A DNA stretch of 33,199 bases from a bacterium (GTDB taxonomy: Bacteria > Bacteroidota > Bacteroidia > Cytophagales > Cyclobacteriaceae), in the NCBI GenBank assembly GCA_024743255.1, contig JANSWY010000055.1, forward strand, positions 1-33,199, written 5' to 3'. The notes below the pieces were generated by a model. It made no database searches. It saw only the letters and a list, made by a program, of their open reading frames with translations, and was not told where the DNA came from. Made by a program: the position numbers and the translations under genes. Below are positions 30,373-33,199 of the stretch, one piece after another (the first letter of the stretch is position 1; each line of letters begins with the position of its first letter).

Positions 30373-31365
30373 TCAACTAACCGCAACAGCTCTCTTCTTA
30401 AACTCCTTCGGACTCATAGAAGTCTCCTTCTTAAAAGCCGCATAGAAAGCAGAAGGAGTATTGAACCCAACTTCATATGCCAGTCCTTCAATTTTTAGCA
30501 GCTTGTCCTCTCCCGAAATTAATTTTTCTTTCACAGCTTCGACTCTGTAATAGTTAATCAGCTCAGGGAAAGTTTTGCCATAATGTTGATTTATCGCTTT
30601 TGAGACCAGATAAGAAGGAGAACCCAGGTGCTCTGAGAAGGAAGAAAGTGTAATTGCTGACTTGGTGTAGAGTTTTTCTTTTTCCAGTGCAAGTTTCAAT
30701 TCTTCTTTTGGTAGTACAGGTATTGTTTTTACGGTGGTTCGTGGGAATAATACCGGGTTCTTCAGCACATAAAAGAATTGAACGTAGATCACCAGGGAAG
30801 CACCAGCTGCACCGTAAGCGTACCCTATAATTCCATCGGAAACAAGCTGATACATCAGGCAGGCCCAAATAATACTTGTGGAAATGATGATTACATTATT
30901 CCATTTTGCTAATACAGGAAATTCTGATTTTGATTTTATGTGTTTGTAATAAATTCCAATTAAATAAATTGCTAATAAAACAGTGCCCCAGAAATATAAT
31001 GGGTATTTAGTTTCTTCTCTCATCCATATCATAAAGAACCCAGAAAGTGGTACCAGAAAGTGAAGAGCATGTTGCCATTTTAGTTTCGGGTTTTCGCGGT
31101 AGCTGTTTGTGATGTAGAGTAGCAGGGCTGGACCAATTGAAGCCAATCCCAGAAAACCTAGTGCAACTCCAATAGCATCCATTCCATCCATTAAATAATA
31201 GAAAATGGATTTCCCGATTCTTAAAGCCACCGCTAAGTATAATATCCCTAGCAAACTATTTCTGACTCTATCTTCTGTTCTGATAAACAGAAAATAGCTA
31301 GCCAAAAAAATACTTACAGTTACAGCTATTCCAGAAAATGCTCCAAGTAAAATAAGAGTGTTCAT
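30373..31365 (-). CDS. Membrane-anchored AraC-family transcriptional regulator
   Basis: A 330-aa protein. Residues 1-210 contain about seven predicted membrane helices (LLGAFSGIAVTVSIFLASYFLF, LLGILYLAVALRIG, VALGFLGLASIGPALLLYI, and further ones). The last 100 residues are an AraC-type double helix-turn-helix: ITLSSFSEHLGSPSYLVSKAINQHYG and IEGLAYEVGFNTPSAFYAAFKKETSMSPKEF. This helix-bundle-AraC form is common in Bacteroidota and probably senses a membrane or envelope signal. It is divergent from the DUF2911 gene (102 bp between starts), with a 9-bp dyad between them, so control of that gene or of itself is plausible. Confidence 0.88.
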   Translation of the reverse strand: MNTLILLGAFSGIAVTVSIFLASYFLFIRTEDRVRNSLLGILYLAVALRIGKSIFYYLMDGMDAIGVALGFLGLASIGPALLLYITNSYRENPKLKWQHALHFLVPLSGFFMIWMREETKYPLYFWGTVLLAIYLIGIYYKHIKSKSEFPVLAKWNNVIIISTSIIWACLMYQLVSDGIIGYAYGAAGASLVIYVQFFYVLKNPVLFPRTTVKTIPVLPKEELKLALEKEKLYTKSAITLSSFSEHLGSPSYLVSKAINQHYGKTFPELINYYRVEAVKEKLISGEDKLLKIEGLAYEVGFNTPSAFYAAFKKETSMSPKEFKKRAVAVS

Positions 31366-31411
31366 ATGGTAAAATTCTACAATTTAAGTTCTCCAGATTC
31401 CTCAAATCAGG

Positions 31412-31441
31412 AAGTTTAGAGCTTTATGAAGTTCTAAACTT
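31412..31441. promoter_or_regulatory. 9-bp inverted repeat between the AraC and DUF2911 genes
   Basis: AAGTTTAGA at 31412-31420 and TCTAAACTT at 31433-31441, spaced by 12 nt, lie 26 bp upstream of the DUF2911 start and 46 bp upstream of the divergent AraC start. The spacing suits a dimeric regulator such as AraC, but AraC sites are more often direct repeats. Confidence 0.45.
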
Positions 31442-31467
31442 GTACCGGTAAAAAAATTCAACGTAAA

Positions 31468-32565
31468 ATGACAAAAAAGTTTTTAACATTTGGATTAACG
31501 GCTGTTATGTCTGGACTCATGACATTTTCCTACGGCCAGTTTCACACGATGAACATTCCAAAATCCAGTCCTAAAGTAAAAGAAACCCAGCAGTTAGGTA
31601 TTACAGACATTACATTAGAATATCATAGTCCGGCAGTGAGGGGTCGTGATGTTTGGAAAGAGATTGTTCCGTTTGGTGGAGAACCAATAGCCTGGAGAGC
31701 TGGCGCCAATATGAATACCCGAATTACATTTAGTACAGATGTGACTATTAATGGGAACGCGCTGAAAGCTGGTGGTTATGGTTTTCATGTGGTCCCAAGG
31801 GAAACCGGAACTTGGACATTAATATTTGCTCACCATGATAATCAATGGGGGAGCTATTACCTGGATAGAGATAAGCATGCAGCGATAGAAGTTGAGGTCA
31901 CTCCGGTTGCGACTAATTTCTCAGAACAACTAGATTATGAGTTTATTGAGCGTACCGACAGTACAGTGGTAATTGCACTGGAATGGGCTGAGAAAAGAAT
32001 TCCATTCATAATTGGAGTTGATCTCAACAAAACTGTGATTGACAATTTTAGATATGAGTTGCTGGGCATCAATACCTATAGATGGGAGGCCTGGAATGAT
32101 GCTGCTCAATGGTGTCTGAGAAGGAAAACCAATCTTACTGAGGCACTTGAGTGGGCAAACAGATCAATCAATGGTGGATATGGAGGTTTTGCTGCAAACA
32201 AAAATATGTCAAACCTATCCACAAAGGCTGACATCCTGTTTGCGATGGGAAATGAGAACGAATCGGATGCTACTTATAAAGAAGCTATAGGGTTGATTAA
32301 AGTGCCTGGAGAAGTATATGAAACTGGTAGAAACCTTGCTTTAGCCGGTAGATTGGAATTGAGTGCTGAAGTATTTGAAGAAGGATTGAAACAGTTTTCG
32401 GATAATTGGTTAGTGCAGATGGGATATGCAAGAACCCTGGCCGCTCAAGGAGATAAAAAAACAGCTAAGAAGTATTTGACTAAATCGATTGAAACAGTTC
32501 CCGGGAATTACAAAGGTTTTGTTACGACTATGCTAGAGAAACTTGACAAAGGAGAAGCCATTTGA
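31468..32565 (+). CDS. Secreted DUF2911 protein with C-terminal TPR-like repeats
   Basis: A 365-aa protein with a signal peptide (ending FSYGQ near residue 24). Residues 25-170 are a DUF2911 domain: ITDITLEYHSPAVRGRDVW, PFGGEPIAWRAGANMNTRITFSTDV, AGGYGFHVVPRETGTWTLIF, WGSYYLDRDKHAAI. Residues about 195-360 are TPR-like helix pairs (TNLTEALEWANRSINGGYGG, STKADILFAMGNENESDATYKEAIGL, DNWLVQMGYARTLAAQGDKKTAKKYLTKSIE). This pairing is typical of the family in Bacteroidota; the function is unknown. It is transcribed alone, ends at a strong terminator and may be controlled by the divergent AraC regulator. Confidence 0.93.
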   Translation: MTKKFLTFGLTAVMSGLMTFSYGQFHTMNIPKSSPKVKETQQLGITDITLEYHSPAVRGRDVWKEIVPFGGEPIAWRAGANMNTRITFSTDVTINGNALKAGGYGFHVVPRETGTWTLIFAHHDNQWGSYYLDRDKHAAIEVEVTPVATNFSEQLDYEFIERTDSTVVIALEWAEKRIPFIIGVDLNKTVIDNFRYELLGINTYRWEAWNDAAQWCLRRKTNLTEALEWANRSINGGYGGFAANKNMSNLSTKADILFAMGNENESDATYKEAIGLIKVPGEVYETGRNLALAGRLELSAEVFEEGLKQFSDNWLVQMGYARTLAAQGDKKTAKKYLTKSIETVPGNYKGFVTTMLEKLDKGEAI

Positions 32566-32616
32566 TAGTTATGTCTTTTAATTTATCATGCGTTTAGTTT
32601 TCTGCTTCTCTATGAT

Positions 32617-32649
32617 CCCCTTTCAGTTTTGGAAGGGGTTTTTATTTTT
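32617..32649 (+). terminator. Rho-independent terminator after the DUF2911 gene
   Basis: CCCCTT (32617-32622) pairs with AAGGGG (32633-32638), followed by TTTTTATTTTT. It ends inside the stop region of the convergent GNAT gene, for which the reverse strand has a matching A-rich entry, so it may act from both sides. Confidence 0.88.
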
Positions 32650-33142
32650 CCAGAATATATAATCTGATACTCTCGTCACTGTTAGGAAGCTTGATATAAC
32701 CATTCTGTGTAAAGCCTAGCTTTTCCAACAACCTATAAGATTTCTTATTATCATCCGAAGTAATAGCACTAATTCTCTTTTGTTGATGCACATTAAATGC
32801 CAATGAAATCATGGCTTGAGCTCCTTCTGAAGCATATCCCTTTCCTTCAAACTCTGGGAGAAGCGCATAACCAATATCCATTCCATCCACACCATCCCGA
32901 TCATGGAGACTGCAAGTACCTACTATCTCGTTAGTAGCCTTATTGATCATTAAGTGATTTACAAATCCCTTTTCAGATAGTTTGGGATGCATTTTATTCA
33001 TGATGTATTGACGGGCATCATCTATTGTTTTGATACCTCGATCACCGATGAAGTCATACCACTTTTTGGTATTCATCAGTTTGAAAAGGAATTCAGCATC
33101 ATCTGGTAAAACGACTTGTAGTCTGAGTCTTTGGGTTTCCAT
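32642..33142 (-). CDS. GNAT-family N-acetyltransferase (RimJ/RimL-type)
   Basis: A 166-aa protein starting METQRLRLQVVLPDDAEFLFKLMN, the usual RimJ/RimL-type opening. The acetyl-CoA site follows GYALLPEFEGKGYASEGAQAMISLAF (Q/RxxGxG/A pattern, here EGKGYA), and the end contains the family's ITSDDNKKSYRLLEKLGFTQNGY. Such enzymes acetylate a primary amine on a protein N-terminus, an antibiotic or a small molecule; the substrate is unknown. It is convergent with the DUF2911 gene, sharing a terminator region. Confidence 0.92.
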   Translation of the reverse strand: METQRLRLQVVLPDDAEFLFKLMNTKKWYDFIGDRGIKTIDDARQYIMNKMHPKLSEKGFVNHLMINKATNEIVGTCSLHDRDGVDGMDIGYALLPEFEGKGYASEGAQAMISLAFNVHQQKRISAITSDDNKKSYRLLEKLGFTQNGYIKLPNSDESIRLYILEK

Positions 33143-33199
33143 ATAAGAAAATTATGGGAGCAATCTAGTGAAATTTTCTACTCAGCCAACCCATTCTGG

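Noticed and set aside
30171-30386. A 71-codon minus-strand frame with a VVCCLLS-type repeat
   Set aside because: It arises from translation of the GACAACA tandem and the GC-rich palindrome, and overlaps the AraC end.

Overview
The window looks like a chromosomal stretch of a Bacteroidota bacterium, most likely of the Cytophagales group. The evidence is an AT-rich sequence, a SusC-type outer-membrane transporter, a type IX secretion (T9SS) sorting tail, many lipoproteins, two BlaI/M56 pairs, DUF3109 and DUF2911 proteins, and promoters of the Bacteroidota form TTG-N19/20-TAnnTTTG. No tRNA, rRNA, CRISPR array, prophage or conjugative module was seen.

Layout. (1) 1-4706, minus strand: a nutrient-uptake locus of two cyanophycinase-like (S51) hydrolases, one a lipoprotein and one with a T9SS tail and a second, apparently dead, S51 domain, followed by the N-terminal part of a SusC transporter that leaves the window. 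One ~20-bp motif recurs upstream of all three genes. (2) 4707-7163: a REP/RAYT region. Four REP-type double hairpins lie in two inward-facing pairs; one pair encloses a RAYT (HUH, IS200-like) transposase and the other an empty ~480-bp segment. Between the pairs is a multi-domain immunity-like protein. (3) 7200-11447: poorly known secreted or membrane proteins, an indel-free 21-bp tandem array (7648-7996), and two direct copies of a different twin-hairpin repeat. (4) 11652-19265: a membrane protein, an inhibitory-type serpin, a three-gene set of unknown proteins, a 55-aa membrane protein, a diheme cytochrome c lipoprotein, a frameshifted DUF4437 cupin gene, a Nudix hydrolase and a SnoaL-like secreted protein. 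(5) 19374-21087: a Crp/Fnr-type regulator with a TTG start, a four-helix membrane protein and a START-domain protein. (6) 21090-29257: two BlaI repressor/M56 metallopeptidase operons about 6 kb apart. Between them are an antitoxin next to a doubly broken ParE toxin, an A-type Fe-S carrier, methylmalonyl-CoA epimerase and thiL. (7) 29338-33142: a DUF3109 protein, a repeat-rich gap, a membrane-anchored AraC regulator, a DUF2911/TPR protein and a GNAT acetyltransferase.

Strongest observations: the two BlaI/M56 promoters share one architecture (two 16-bp operators at 20-bp period, one in the spacer between the -33 and -7 boxes), but their operators differ by a symmetric base change, as expected for insulated paralogous repressors. 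The REP second hairpins covary. The ParE toxin carries an in-frame stop and a frameshift beside an intact antitoxin. The 21-bp array keeps an exact 21-bp period over 16 units and shows mostly synonymous variation in one frame encoding LHKxLxx heptads.
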